Shown one piece after another: positions 33,970 to 45,881 of a stretch of DNA of 64,000 bases; the stretch's first letter is position 1, and each line of letters opens with the position of its first letter. The DNA comes from Siphonodentalium dalli (lineage: Eukaryota > Mollusca > Scaphopoda > Gadilida > Siphonodentaliidae). The notes below the pieces were generated by a model. It ran no database searches. It worked only from the letters and a program-made list of their open reading frames with translations, and was not told the DNA's origin. The stretch is taken from assembly GCA_032622095.1 (NCBI GenBank), contig CP136066.1:48266911-48330910 (forward strand). The letters run 5' to 3'. Both the position numbers and the translations under genes were made by a program.

Positions 33970-35862
33970 GGTGACTATATATAACTTATAAGCGAATAGC
34001 AATATTATCAATGATTGTGCATATTCTCTCGCCATCTATGACTCAAACGACACCAAATTTGATGTGATTCATCGTATCATTAGAGAAGAACGTGCATGAA
34101 TTCTGTGGAAATTAGTGCTAAATATATTTGTATCAGCTTTAGTGCAACTGCCATCCCCATGCATGACTTCAATGGCGCCACTTTTGACATATTTAAACCA
34201 CGTCCATTAGACTCATGGATGCATGATAATATACTGGAGATGATTATATATAGGTCTGGTGGTGATCAGCAACTAAACAAATTCTTAGAATAGTTATGAC
34301 CCCATCTCTCATCCAAACGGCAGCAATTTGGCGTATTTAAATCACATGATTATATTCCTCGTATCATAGAGAAGAAGAATATATCAATTTGGTGGAAATC
34401 TGTGCTAAAAATAGTTTATTAAATCAATTGTTGATGCCCCCTGCAACGCTGACTCGAACAGCGCCATATCGCAGAGGTGGTTATGTATGCGTTTGGTGGA
34501 AAGCGGCGACAGAACTATTTCACCATATTTTTTTTATTTTCCCGACCTCCCCTTTACTTCCCCTGACGCCAAACAGCGTCCTTTAGAAAACTTTAACCCG
34601 CGCCATTATCTTCCTAGTAAAAAGTTACCCCTCTTAGAACGCCTTGGTACCATCTCGATTGTACCTCGTGAAGTTATATATAGAACGCATACAGAGACAG
34701 AAAGACAGACAGCACGATTTGATTTCTCATATCATTTGAGAAGAACGTGTCTGAATTTGATGGTAATTGGTACTAAAAATATTTTTTATCAGTTTTGGTG
34801 ACCCTCCCGTAACTATTTCGGACTCAAGCGGCGCCACTTTTGTCACCGTTAAACCACACACTTAGACTAATTAGAGATTAGAGATGCATATATATATAAT
34901 AGGTCAAAATTGGCGAGTATACAAATTCCTATCAAATTTAAGGTTCCCATATCTCTCACTCAGAGTGCACCAATTTGGTGTATCTAAACCACACGATAAG
35001 ATTCCTCTTATCACGAAGAAGAATATGTATCATTCTGGTGGAAATCGGCGCTAAACATATTGTTCTCATTTTTTGTGTCCCTCTCATTTTTTTGTGTCCC
35101 TCTCAACTCTTTTCACCACTGTCACTTGTGACATCCTTAAACCACACAATTACACCCCTGGTATCATGGAGATCATTATTTATAAGTTTGGTGCTAATCG
35201 GCAACTAAACACATTTTTATCAAATTTGGTGCCCACCCCTCCCCCGTCTCTCACCAAACAGCATCAATATGGCGTCTTTAAATCACACGATTAGATTCCT
35301 CGTATCATGGATAAGAACGTGTATCAATTTGGTGGACATTGGCGCTAAAATGTTGTGTATCACTTTTGGTGCCCCTCTCCCTTTTAGTGCACCCCTGACT
35401 CGAATGAGGCCACATTTGACCGATTTAAGCCACACCATTAGACTCCTCATACCATGGGATAATTTTGTATAAGTGTGGTGGCAATCGGCGACTAAACCCA
35501 TTCTTATCAAATTTAGTGCCCCCCCCCCCCCAATCTGTCATCCAAACGACAACAATTTGGCGTTGTTAAATAGCACAATTAAGATTCCTTGTACCATGAA
35601 GAAGAATATATATCAATTTGGTGGAAATCGGCGCTAAAATTAGATTCTTCATATCATGGGGATGATTATATTTAAGTTTCGTGGCAATCCCCTTTTCTGC
35701 CCCTGCATGACAACAACGGCGTCATATTGGAAAATTCTAACCCCCACCATTATCTTTCTCGTAAAAAGTTACCCCTAGTAGACCCCTTTGGTGTCATCTA
35801 GATGGTCCCCTGTGAATTTCTATAGAACACAGACAGACATGAAATACACTGGATTTTATGGA
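33970..35862 (+). repeat. Degenerate tandem array, 'ggcgccacttttgac' family
   Basis: Many diverged units of about 130-160 bp reiterate 'ggtggaaatcggcgctaaa', 'cagttttggtgcccctc', 'cggcgccacttttgac', 'aaaccacacgattagactcc' and 'catatcatggagatgattat'. Short open frames within it are repeat translations. Includes a C13 run at 35520. Confidence 0.7.
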
Positions 35863-36033
35863 TTTTTGGAACATTATTTAAGGGTTTTTTCTACAGCCGG
35901 AGCTGCACACATTGGATAATGTTTACTGTAATTTCGTCGTATTCTTACGCTTTGTTTGGGTCTAACGATTTCATCGCCGTGAGATGTTGATTTCTAACTC
36001 AGTCAATGTAGCTTCGCGTGCTTTAACAAATGG

Positions 36034-36052
36034 GGGAGGGGGGGGGGGGGGG
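36034..36052 (+). repeat. Poly-G tract
   Basis: gggggaggggggggggggg. One of six long G/C homopolymers in the window; the others are near 35520, 41750, 52098, 52397 and 62408. Confidence 0.9.
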
Positions 36053-36123
36053 TCACAAGACAAATCGTCAAGGCTCGAATTAGCAATGAAAGTTTCGTTC
36101 AATAAAGTCGCTTTCCTACATAC

Positions 36124-36303
36124 CGTCTATCTCCAGTATTTTAGTTCTGACTGCTTCGTAGGTCGTGAGAGAATCGACTGTTAGCAGATGTCCCCCAAGA
36201 CAGGCGCATGCGTCGCGAGCCTGATACCACGTGATAGCTACAGTCTTGAACAACAGACGCATGTCACCCACTTCGATTCCATCAAGTTTTGCGCACCTAG
36301 TTT
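36124..36303 (-). CDS. EGF/C-type lectin protein, penultimate exon (N-terminal half of CTLD)
   Basis: A 180-nt symmetric 1-1 exon: acceptor tattttcag-like (gatatttttcag) and donor gtatgt. It encodes TRCAKLDGIEVGD, then LFKTVAITWYQARDACACLG, GHLLTVDSLTTYEAVRT and KILEID. The W-x-x-A-R-x-A-C motif followed by GGHL(L/V) and a glutamate/alanine-rich helix is the classic first half of a CTLD. The phase joins exactly to the EGF exon upstream (split Glu) and the final exon downstream (split Asp). It is too short in any single ATG frame to appear as an ORF, so it was found from splice sites and motif. Confidence 0.85.
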
Positions 36304-36599
36304 CTGAAAAATATCAGAATGGGCGTTTGTTGTCAAACGATATATGTAGCACATACACATCAGACTAAATGATACATTGTGAACTGCGCGTTGAAGATGT
36401 AGACAAGTAGGTGATTGAAATCGAATTGAACATGGATCGACGTACATTGCCGCGAGTGAACTAACTATACAGCCATGTAGATTGTTTAAAGAGGACTGCA
36501 ATTCAAGTTTAATATTTGTCTCTTAGACACGCATTATGATTGGTCGAGAGTTGCTAACTGCATGTAGTTTTCGATTTACATTTCGGCCGCTGTTAGGTT

Positions 36600-39500
36600 A
36601 ACTTAACATATTTTGAATGGAGCACCGCGTCATGACGAGGGTAAAATACGAAACCGCGCAGTCAGGAGTCGCATAATCGAGTCAACCGCCCACATATGTT
36701 TACAATACATGTATTTGTGATCACGATATTTGATAATTCTGACGTATTTGAGGCTATATTGCACGACATACGCATAACTGTGCGTTACAGTGGAGTTCTT
36801 TGGGCAGGTACACCACCGTAGCATCTAAAAATGATGGGACGCAGCTGGGATATTTAGAAATAGGTCACCACGGGAGCAGAAACTATGCTTGATCACGATA
36901 TCTGATGGTTCTGACGTGATTGATCCTATATTGCAGGACCAACCCACAACTGTGCGTCATAGAGTGGAGTTATTTGGGCAGGTACACAACCGTAGCATTT
37001 GACGTATTAGACGTATTTGACGCTATATTACACGATATGCGCATAACAGTGCGTCATACAGTGACGTTATTTGTGCGCCAGAAAAGCATCTAAAAATGAT
37101 GGGATGCAGCTGGGATTTTCAGAAATAGGTCATCACCAGAGCAGATTTACGCAGACTTACGCACAACTCTACGTAATATTGTTGAATTATTTGGACAGAA
37201 ACTTCACCCAGGCATCTAAAAATGATGGAACGCTGCTGGAATTTTCGGAAATAGGTCATCACGGGAGCAGATACTATGCCCGATCACGATATTTGATGGT
37301 TCTGACGTGTTTGAACTTATATTGCACGACCTACGCACAATTGTGCGTCACAAAGTACATTTATTTGGGCAGTTACACCACCCTAGCATCTACAAATGAT
37401 GGGACTCAGCTGTGATTTTCAGAAATAGGTCACAACGGGAGCAGAAACTATGCTTGAATACGATAGTTGATGGTTCTGACGTGTTTGACCTTATATTGCA
37501 CGACCTGAGCACAACTGTGCATCACAATGTGGAGTTGTTTGGACAGGTACATAACATAGTCAAATTAACAAATTAGTTAAAAAAAACCCACCCTCATAGT
37601 CATCTAAAAATGATGGGACACGGCTGGGATTTTCAGAAATAGGTCATCACGGGAGCAGATTAGTGATGCGGACCGGACCGGACCACCTTAGGTGGTCCGG
37701 TCCACTGCCAAGGCGGTCCAGTCCGGTCCGGTCCAGGCCATTCCGGTCCGGTACACATGCCTGGACCGGTCCAAACCGGTCCGGTCCACCTATAATGGGC
37801 TATATGTTAATGAATTCTCTGTTTTCTCAACGTTTTTACTCTGTATAGTACAAACTATAAGGTATAAGTTCAGTGCATTGCAATGAGTCCATATATGTTA
37901 AAACTTACATTGTTTGCCGATTGTATGCATCATTGTCTGTCTCTGGTGGGATATACTGGGAACGATGCACGATAATGGTATTTCTAGTAATGCGAACATG
38001 CCCTAATTAAATGTATTGGACATATATACAGCTAGGGCCAGAATGTGTTATAACCAATCTAACATGGCACTCAACTGATCGTATGCATGATTCTATCATA
38101 TTTATATTCATTAAATTGAAATTTAAACGAAATAACTATACTGATGACACTTATACAAATGTGTACTAATATGAGACTACTACATTAATATTGGAGTCTT
38201 GGAGATTGTATAGTCCTGACAATTACAGTAAGTACAACTACTATTGGATTAATGTGACTGTCGTGTGTATGTACTATGTAATGTGGTTTGCATGTTTCTT
38301 CGATAATTATAACTGTGAAAAACAATAGAATACTCGATTCGATATCCATCCAAATTGATTAGTTGATGCCATGATACACTGTTTGTGACAAATAGTTCCA
38401 TACTCATTCAGTTGCATGTTTGTCGCATTGATAGGGTGCTACATAGTGTTGGCCAGTTTTACACTAATACATTATAAGGAAAGTGACATGTACAAAGTAC
38501 ATCTATACATTGTTTTCGTGGCATCAAACGTTTAATAGATATTAACCACTTGAATGCGTCAATACATCGTTGCTAATTGATATGACGGCAAATACGCAAT
38601 AATATTCGCGATAGTTTATTATAACTGAAGTAAAATAGTGGACCGGACCGGAGAGTACCGGACCGGCGGCAAAAAACGGTCCGGTCCGGTTCAGTGACAC
38701 CCGGTCCGGACCGGACCGCGGTCCACACCTGGACCGCGGACCGGACCGGTCCAAAGCGGTCCGGTCCGCATCACTAGAGCAGATACTATGCGATATTTGA
38801 TAGATCTGATGTATTTGAGGCTATATTGCACGACATATACGCACAATTGTGCGTCATAAAATTTGGGCAGGTACACCAGCGTAGCATCTAAAATGTTGAG
38901 TCATTTGGACAGGTACATCACCCGCGCATCTAAAAAATGATGGGACGCAGCTGGGATTTTCAGAAATAGGTCATCACGGGAGCAGATACTATGCGTGATC
39001 ACGATTTTGATGTTCTGACGTATTTAAAGCTATATTGCACGACATACGCACAACTGCGCGTCATAGATTGCAGTTATTTGGGCAGGTACGCCACCCTAGC
39101 ATCTAAAATAATGGGACGCAGCTTAGATTTTCAGAAATAGCAGAAACTATGCTTGATCACGACATTTGATGGTTCTGATGTGTTTGACCTTATATTGCAC
39201 GACCTAGGCATAGTCATAATGTGGAGTTATTTATATTGTGTTTTGGTCGTGCAATATAGCATAAAAACGTCAGAACGTCAAATATCGTGATCGTGCATAG
39301 TATCTGACCCCGTGATGACCTATTTCTGAAAATCCCAGCTGAATCTCATCATTTTTTGACGCGTGGGTGATGTACATGTTCAAATAACTCCACATTATGA
39401 CGCACAGTTGTGTGTAGGTCGTGCAATACAGCGAGAAATACGTCAGAACCATCGAAACGCATAGTTTCTGCTCCAGTGGTGACCTATTTCTAAAAATCCC

Positions 39501-39935
39501 AACTATACGTCCCATCATTTTAGATGCTTTTCTGACGCACTGTTGTGCGTATGTCGTGTAATATAGCGTCAAATACATCAGAACCATCAATTATCGTTAA
39601 CACGCATAGTATTATTATTATCATTATTATATGCATGGGTGAATTATCTGTCCAAATAATTCAACATTTTGACGCACAGTTGTACGTATATCGTTCATTA
39701 TTTCCTCAAACCATCAGATATCGTGATCACGCGTAGTATCTGCTCCCGTGATGACATATTTCCGAAAATCCCAGCTGCGTCCCATCATTTTTAGATTCGT
39801 GGCTGATGTACCTGTCCAAATAACTCCACTTTATGATGCACAAGTGTGCGTGTGTCGTGCAATAAAGCCTCAAAGACGTCAGGACCATCAAATATCGTGA
39901 TCAAGCATAGTTTCTGCTGCCGTGGTGACCTATTT
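36600..39935. repeat. Tandem array, about 190-bp unit, with an inversion
   Basis: Units contain 'atgatgggacgcagctggga', 'tttcagaaataggtcatcac', 'gggagcagatactatgc', 'atcacgatatttgatggttc' and 'gtgcgtcatagtgtggagtt'. They run in + orientation up to about 39235 and in - orientation from about 39245 to 39935, giving a head-to-head junction. The array is interrupted by the hAT-like insertion at 37661-38776. It lies in the intron between the EGF exon and the first CTLD exon. All ORFs here are repeat translations. Confidence 0.8.
37661..38776. mobile_element. hAT-like non-autonomous element with GGTCCGG-rich ends
   Basis: Ends TAGTGATGCGGACCGGACC and its inverted copy, flanked by a perfect 8-bp duplication GAGCAGAT (37653-37660 and 38777-38784). 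It is inserted into a unit of the 190-bp array. An 8-bp duplication is the hAT hallmark. Each subterminal zone of about 120 bp is packed with GGTCCGGTCC/GGACCGG motifs, presumably transposase-binding sites. The AT-rich 850-bp centre has no transposase ORF. Confidence 0.9.
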
Positions 39936-40758
39936 CTGATATAATATTTAGTAATCGCACAAGTATAGAATTCTGAATCACAACCATTGACATGGATACA
40001 AAATCGCTCCTTCATATATAACCAATTGAATGTTAACTTACTTCATTGACATATGTGCCATCATGATTAATCATTAATATGAATTGATCTTGTCATGTTA
40101 TTTCGTCACATGAGCACGGTACCGATTCAGTAAGACACTGCTTTTAAATATGTTTTGGTGTGAAATATGGTTTAGAGTTATGCCTCTTTTATCTAATTCA
40201 CAAAACGGTGTCATCTTTATTGGAATCACTGAACTAAATGGTTTCCCTTGGCGACAGTGTTAACGTTTCGGCCAAATTCACTGAATTAAAGCCTACAGGC
40301 CACTCCAGTGATCTTTGCCCAGCTAGATTGACACCAGTTGATCAAGAAAATGCAAGAAAAATCATAGGTGTTTACTTTTTAAAATAAATCCCCAAGTGTA
40401 CGACAGGGCTATCCCACAGACAAATTTGATCTGTAAAAACTCAGAACTACAGCAGCCAGTTAAATAAATGTCCCACTCACAAAATCCATTCCCCCATTAA
40501 TTCACCAGTTTAAATTATTTTGATATGATGTACAAATCAAATGAACACGATGCCATCCTTTAATAACGTGTCACATGTATCAGATGAAGGTCATTTTTCA
40601 GTCACCTTCACCTTTAGCAATTCCACGGTGCACTCGCTTCCCGACTCTGGAACACATTTAGCTTCCTGATTCCTATTCACCTACATGTGCGATAGATTGT
40701 GGCTTTGCGCAGAAACATTATTTCTTGATACACTGCGCACTGATAAGTAGATGCTTAC
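39936..40758. other. Intron of the lectin gene, nothing recognised
   Basis: Unique-looking sequence between the 190-bp array and the EGF exon. No repeat or exon seen. Confidence 0.4.
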
Positions 40759-40866
40759 CACAGTTCTTCCCGTAATATCCATCGGCGCACGTGCAACTGT
40801 AGCGGTTGGGTGCATCTACACAAGTCGCCCCGTTCTTGCATGGGTCAGAGAGACACTCGTTTGTTT
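40759..40866 (-). CDS. EGF/C-type lectin protein, EGF-like exon
   Basis: A 108-nt symmetric 1-1 exon bounded by acceptor (actttacag) and donor (gtaagc). It encodes one complete EGF-like domain: [19 protein letters not shown], then [15 protein letters not shown], with six cysteines in standard spacing. The opening NEC and the aromatic in RYSC suggest a calcium-binding type, although the usual leading Asp is not visible in this exon. The domain joins directly to the CTLD (..KNC-E-TRCAKLDG..). Extracellular EGF+CTLD combinations occur in many invertebrate lectin-like proteins. Confidence 0.9.
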
Positions 40867-40965
40867 CTGTAAAGTAAACTTCTATATTGTATATGGTGCA
40901 TCGTTATGAAGTCGGTAACATATATAATATGCAGAGAACACCAAAAACAAAATGATACTCAAAAA

Positions 40966-41455
40966 GGTACTCAATCCAATCAGACGGTCCCCATATCATC
41001 AAGTTACAACAACAACAACAACAACAACAACATTTCTTCAAAACACGCTTTAGTTATCAGAATCGATTAATTGCAACACAATAATGCTAACCACTGTCAA
41101 CTATATATAATGGTATATAATTTCTGAAATCGTGTTATATATCAACATCTTGTTCAACGAAATATGACCGTATTATCACTTAATTATCACGAAATATGGC
41201 CGTATATTACCAATTGATTTTAGAGTTATCCATCTTCATACGCAATTTGGTCTGAGACCGTCTTCTCGTCGACTTTTTACGAGGACACTAAACAGAACTG
41301 GTGGTGAAAAATAATAGATTTCAAAAATCGATATCTGATCACTCTGAGTTTTGATGGGTGGGTTCCTCGACTCGAATCAAATATATTTTACAACCGAAGC
41401 CAAAGAAATAGTAATTTGCGAGCGTTAATTCGGATTATGCATCTTTAACTATTCT
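40966..41455. mobile_element. MITE, AAGGTACTC family, full copy
   Basis: aaggtactcaatccaatcag at the left, (caa)n near 41010, 'gttcaacgaaatatgaccg', 'gttttgatgggtgggttcct' and a right end 'aattcggattatgcatcttt'. It matches the copy at 56637-57092 in reverse. The two termini are not perfect inverted copies of each other in this subfamily. Confidence 0.8.
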
Positions 41456-41749
41456 AATTATCATACACGGTTAGTGGCATGTTGCAAGAAAATCGATGTG
41501 TATCATACATGTCGAGAAATAATTATGTTTGATTTTCCCGTTGTCCAATGCTGTGTTCGGCGTGAGTCATATACTACATGTAATCGTATTTAGTATACGC
41601 TTTACAGTTAAATAGATCTAAACAGTAGTAGAAGTTGTAGATGTAGATGGTCGAAAAGATCGAGATATATTCTCATTCGCCCTTATCTAAACGGTCGGAA
41701 AACAAACGCCGTATCAATTATTTGGAATCAGTATGAATATGTATTATCC

Positions 41750-41766
41750 CCCCCCCCCCCCCCCCA
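41750..41766 (+). repeat. Poly-C tract
   Basis: Uninterrupted run of about 16-17 C. Confidence 0.9.
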
Positions 41767-41874
41767 CGAAATGATTAATATACCATTTTAATATTTTATT
41801 ACTGAATTGAAGTGAAATTGTTAACATACTCATGCATGTATCCGATTTCTCCGTTTGCGGGATATGTATCTCAC

Positions 41875-41899
41875 CGCTTACGCAGCTTGTGTCTTTTGG
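41875..41899 (-). CDS. Possible 25-nt exon upstream of the EGF exon
   Basis: On the - strand a strong acceptor (gtattttttttcag) is followed after 25 nt by a donor (gtgaga). The frame reads PKDTSCVS and leaves phase 1, which fits the phase-1 entry of the EGF exon. Such a short exon could arise by chance; the phase fit is the main support. No signal-peptide exon was found further upstream. Confidence 0.3.
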
Positions 41900-42060
41900 C
41901 TGAAAAAAAATACAATTGTATATAAACAATGGCAGACTGCATGGCATGATGTGTTTAGCGGTCTTATATACTATGAAGAACTTGTGTGACTATTACTGGC
42001 CGTAAAATTTAGTATGATACAGTTGGGCATCAGGAATGGGATAATGGTAATGTGTAGTGG

Positions 42061-44856
42061 AAATGTACATATAAGATGTAATAGGCATGTCGCTCACCGC
42101 AACTTCACGCGGTCAGTTAAATGTACATATAAGATGTAATAAGCATGTCGCTCACCGCAACTTCACGCGGTCAGTTAAATGTACATATAAGATGTAATAG
42201 GCATGTCGCTCACCGCAACTTCACGCGGTCAGTTAAATGTACATATAAGATGTAATAGGCATGTCGCTCACCACAACTTCACGCGGTCAGTTAAATGTAC
42301 ATATAAGATGTAATAGGCATGTCGCTCACCGCAACTTCACGCGGTCAGTTAAATGTACATATAAGATGTAATAGGCATGTCGCTCACCACAACTTCACGC
42401 GGTCAGTTAAATGTACATATAAGATGTAATAGGCATGTCGCTCACCGCAACTTCACGCGGTCAGTTAAATGTACATATAAGATGTAATAGGCATGTCGCT
42501 CACCGCAACTTCACGCAGTCAGTTAAATGTACATATAATATGTAATAGGCATGTCGCTCACCGCAACTTCACGCGGTCAGTTAAATGTACATATAAGATG
42601 TAATAGGCATGTCGCTCACCGCAACTTCACGCGGTCAGTTAAATGTACATATAAGATGTAATAGGCATGTCGCTCACCGCAACTTCACGCGGTCAGTTAA
42701 ATGTACATATAAGATGTAATAGGCATGTCGCTCACTGCAACTTCACGCGGTCAGTTAAATGTACATATAAGATGTAATAGGCATGTCGCTCACCACAACT
42801 TCACGCGGTCAGTTAAATGTACATATAAGATGTGATAGGCATGTCGCTCACCGCAACTTCACGCGGTCAGTTAAATGTACATATAAGATGTAATAGGCAT
42901 GTCGCTCACCGCAACTTCACGCGGTCAGTTAAATGTACATATAAGATGTAATATAGGCATGTCGCTCACCGCAACTTCACGCGGTCAGTTAAATGTACAT
43001 ATAAGATGTAATATAGGCATGTCGCTCACCGCAACTTCACGCGGTCAGTTAAATGTACATATAAGATGTAATATAGGCATGTCGCTCACCGCAACTTCAC
43101 GCGGTCAGTTAAATGTACATATAAGATGTAATATAGGCATGTCGCTCACCGCAACTTCACGCGGTCAGTTAAATGTACATATAAGATGTAATAGGCATGT
43201 CGCTCACCGCAACTTCACGCGGTCAGTTAAATGTACATATAAGATGTAATAGGCATGTCGCTCACCGCAACTTCACGCGGTCAGTTAAATGTACATATAA
43301 GATGTAATATAGGCATGTCGCTCACCGCAACTTCACGCGGTCAGTTAAATGTACATATAAGATGTAATAGGCATGTCGCTCACCGCAACTTCACGCGGTC
43401 AGTTAAATGTACATATAAGATGTAATAGGCATGTCGCTCACCGCAACTTCACGCGGTCAGTTAAATGTACATATAAGATGTAATAGGCATGTCGCTCACT
43501 GCAACTTCACGCGGTCAGTTAAATGTACATATAATATGTAATAGGCATGTCGCTCACCGCAACTTCACGCGGTCAGTTAAATGTACATATAAGATGTGAT
43601 AGGCATGTCGCTCACCGCAACTTCACGCGGTCAGTTAAATGTACATATAAGATGTAATAGGCATGTCGCTCACCGCAACTTCACGCGGTCAGTTAAATGT
43701 ACATATAAGATGTAATAGGCATGTCGCTCACCGCAACTTCACGCGGTCAGTTAAATGTACATATAAGATGTAATAGGCATGTCGCTCACTGCAACTTCAC
43801 GCGGTCAGTTAAATGTACATATAAGATGTAATAGGCATGTCGCTCACCACAACTTCACGCTGTCAGTTAAATGTACATATAAGATGTGATAGGCATGTTG
43901 CTCACCGCAACTTCACGCGGTCAGTTAAATGTACATATAAGATGTAATAGGCATGTCGCTCACTGCAACTTCACGCGGTCAGTTAAATGTACATATAAGA
44001 TGTGAGAGGCATGTCGCTCACCGCAACTTCACGCGGTCAGTTAAATGTACATATAAGATGTAATAGGCATGTCGCTCACCACAACTTCACGCGGTCAGTT
44101 AAATGTACATATAAGATGTGAGAGGCATGTCGATCACCACAACTTCACGCGGTCAGTTAAATGTACATATAAGATGTGATAGGCATGTCGCTCACCGCAA
44201 CTTCACGCGGTCAGTTAAATGTACATATAAGATGTGATAGGCATGTCGATCACCACAACTTCACGCGGTCAGTTAAATGTACATATAAGATGTGATAGGC
44301 ATGTCGATCACCACAACTTCACGCGGTCAGTTAAATGTACATATAAGATGTGATAGGCATGTCGATCACCACAACTTCACGCGGTCAGTTAAATGTACAT
44401 ATAAGATGTGATAGGCATGTCGATCACCACAACTTCACGCGGTCAGTTAAATGTACATATAAGATGTGATAGGCATGTCGATCACCACAACTTCACGCGG
44501 TCAGTTAAATGTACATATAAGATGTAATAGGCATGTCGCTCACCGCAACTTCACGCGGTCAGTTAAATGTACATATAAGATGTGATAGGCATGTCGATCA
44601 CCACAACTTCACGCGGTCAGTTAAATGTACATATAAGATGTGATAGGCATGTCGCTCACCGCAACTTCACGCGGTCAGTTAAATGTACATATAAGATGTG
44701 ATAGGCATGTCGATCACCACAACTTCACGCGGTCAGTTAAATGTACATATAAGATGTGATAGGCATGTCGATCACCACAACTTCACGCGGTCAGTTAAAT
44801 GTACATATAAGATGTGATAGGCATGTCGATCACCACAACTTCACGCGGTCAGTTAA
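42061..44856 (+). repeat. 58-bp satellite, about 48 copies
   Basis: Unit: ggcatgtcgctcaccgcaac, ttcacgcggtcagttaaatg, tacatataagatgtaata. Most units are 58 bp. A block at 42940-43140 (plus one unit near 43310) is 60 bp through an extra TA. Two sequence classes exist: GCTCACCGC/GTAATAGG in the left two-thirds, and GATCACCAC/GTGATAGG concentrated after 44100. The 60-bp units are a multiple of three and create a 116-codon open frame at 42899 that is an artefact. Confidence 0.97.
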
Positions 44857-44915
44857 AGGCCCACTTAATTTTCGAGCCATCGACTATTTTATAGTGTCTT
44901 GATATACGGTTTTAA

Positions 44916-45372
44916 CCCTTTACCCAACAAAACGGCAAAAAACGCCCAAATAAAGCTTCAACAGCCTAAAATATATTCGGTCTGTCTCAATAACACCATA
45001 CAAATATGGATATCATTGGAACCGGTACATTGACCACATTGTGATGGTTACAGTTATGCCCTGTGCCAATGCATTCTTTTATATATGCGAGTCGACCATT
45101 GGTCGCCTCGCATATATAAGAGAATGCATTGGCCTAAAAAAAATCTTGTTTTAACACTTTTTACCATTTTTTCTTACATTCTTTAACAATTTTCTAATTT
45201 TTTCTTACATTTTTTAACAATTTTTATAATATTTTTCTACATTCTTTGACAATTTTATCCTTTTTAAAATGTGTTAAGCCAATGCATTCTCTTATATATG
45301 CGAGGCGACCTATGGTCGACTCGCATATATAAGAGAATGCATTGGCACAGGGCCGTTCTGTTAGGTAAAGGG
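44916..45372. mobile_element. piggyBac-like MITE with twin hairpins (copy 3)
   Basis: TTAA at 44912-44915 and 45373-45376, ends CCCTTTACCCAACAAAACGG and ctgttaggtaaaggg. Same organisation and length (457 bp) as copy 1. Nested in the element at 44857-46810. Confidence 0.88.
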
Positions 45373-45539
45373 TTAATAACAAGCGATGCCATAAAATATG
45401 ATTAAAATACTATAATTCATCACCACGTGAAACGTCTGTCTCAGAAGATGCCCACAGAGAAATAGAAAACAACTGATCATAGTAAGATTTCCCCCGTTAT
45501 TGATCCCAGAATGCAATAGAATTCAAATTACAAATGTAT

Positions 45540-45603
45540 TTTCAATGGAAGGGGAATAACTCTATCCCCTTAATATATAGAGTTATTCTCCATCCGTTGA
45601 AAA
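45540..45603. repeat. Imperfect palindrome
   Basis: 'ttttcaatggaaggggaata' + actctat is mirrored by 'atagagttattctccatccg' + ttgaaaat. Part of the foldback-rich interior of the element. Confidence 0.7.
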
Positions 45604-45734
45604 TAATACAATTTGCGCTACAATCCAGATGAGACTTGAGCAGAAAACACGTCGGTAACTCAAAAAAAACAACATGTTCACATTTTATTACATCGAATAA
45701 GTTGATAATACAATTTTTCAAAAGGTATATAATT

Positions 45735-45881
45735 AAGAAATAAATACACGGTGTAGAGGTGTGTATGGTCAAGTTGTACCACAAAAAACTGATTGTAGGA
45801 CGACGCGTAGCGGAGTCCTACAATAAGTTTTTTGTGGTACAACTTGACCATACACACCGATACACCGTGTATTTATTTCTT
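45735..45881. repeat. Long palindrome, 56-bp arms, 35-bp spacer
   Basis: Arms run from aagaaataaatacacggtgt to gttgtaccacaaaaaact and differ at only two adjacent positions. The spacer itself folds (ttgtaggac ... gtcctacaa around gacgcgtagcgga). A smaller mate, gtggtacaatt...aattgtaccac, lies at about 46638-46671. Confidence 0.9.

Noticed and set aside
42899-43249. Open frame of 116 codons made of a 20-residue repeat (MSLTATSRGQLNVHIRCNIG)
   Set aside because: Created by consecutive 60-bp satellite units; frame closes where units return to 58 bp.
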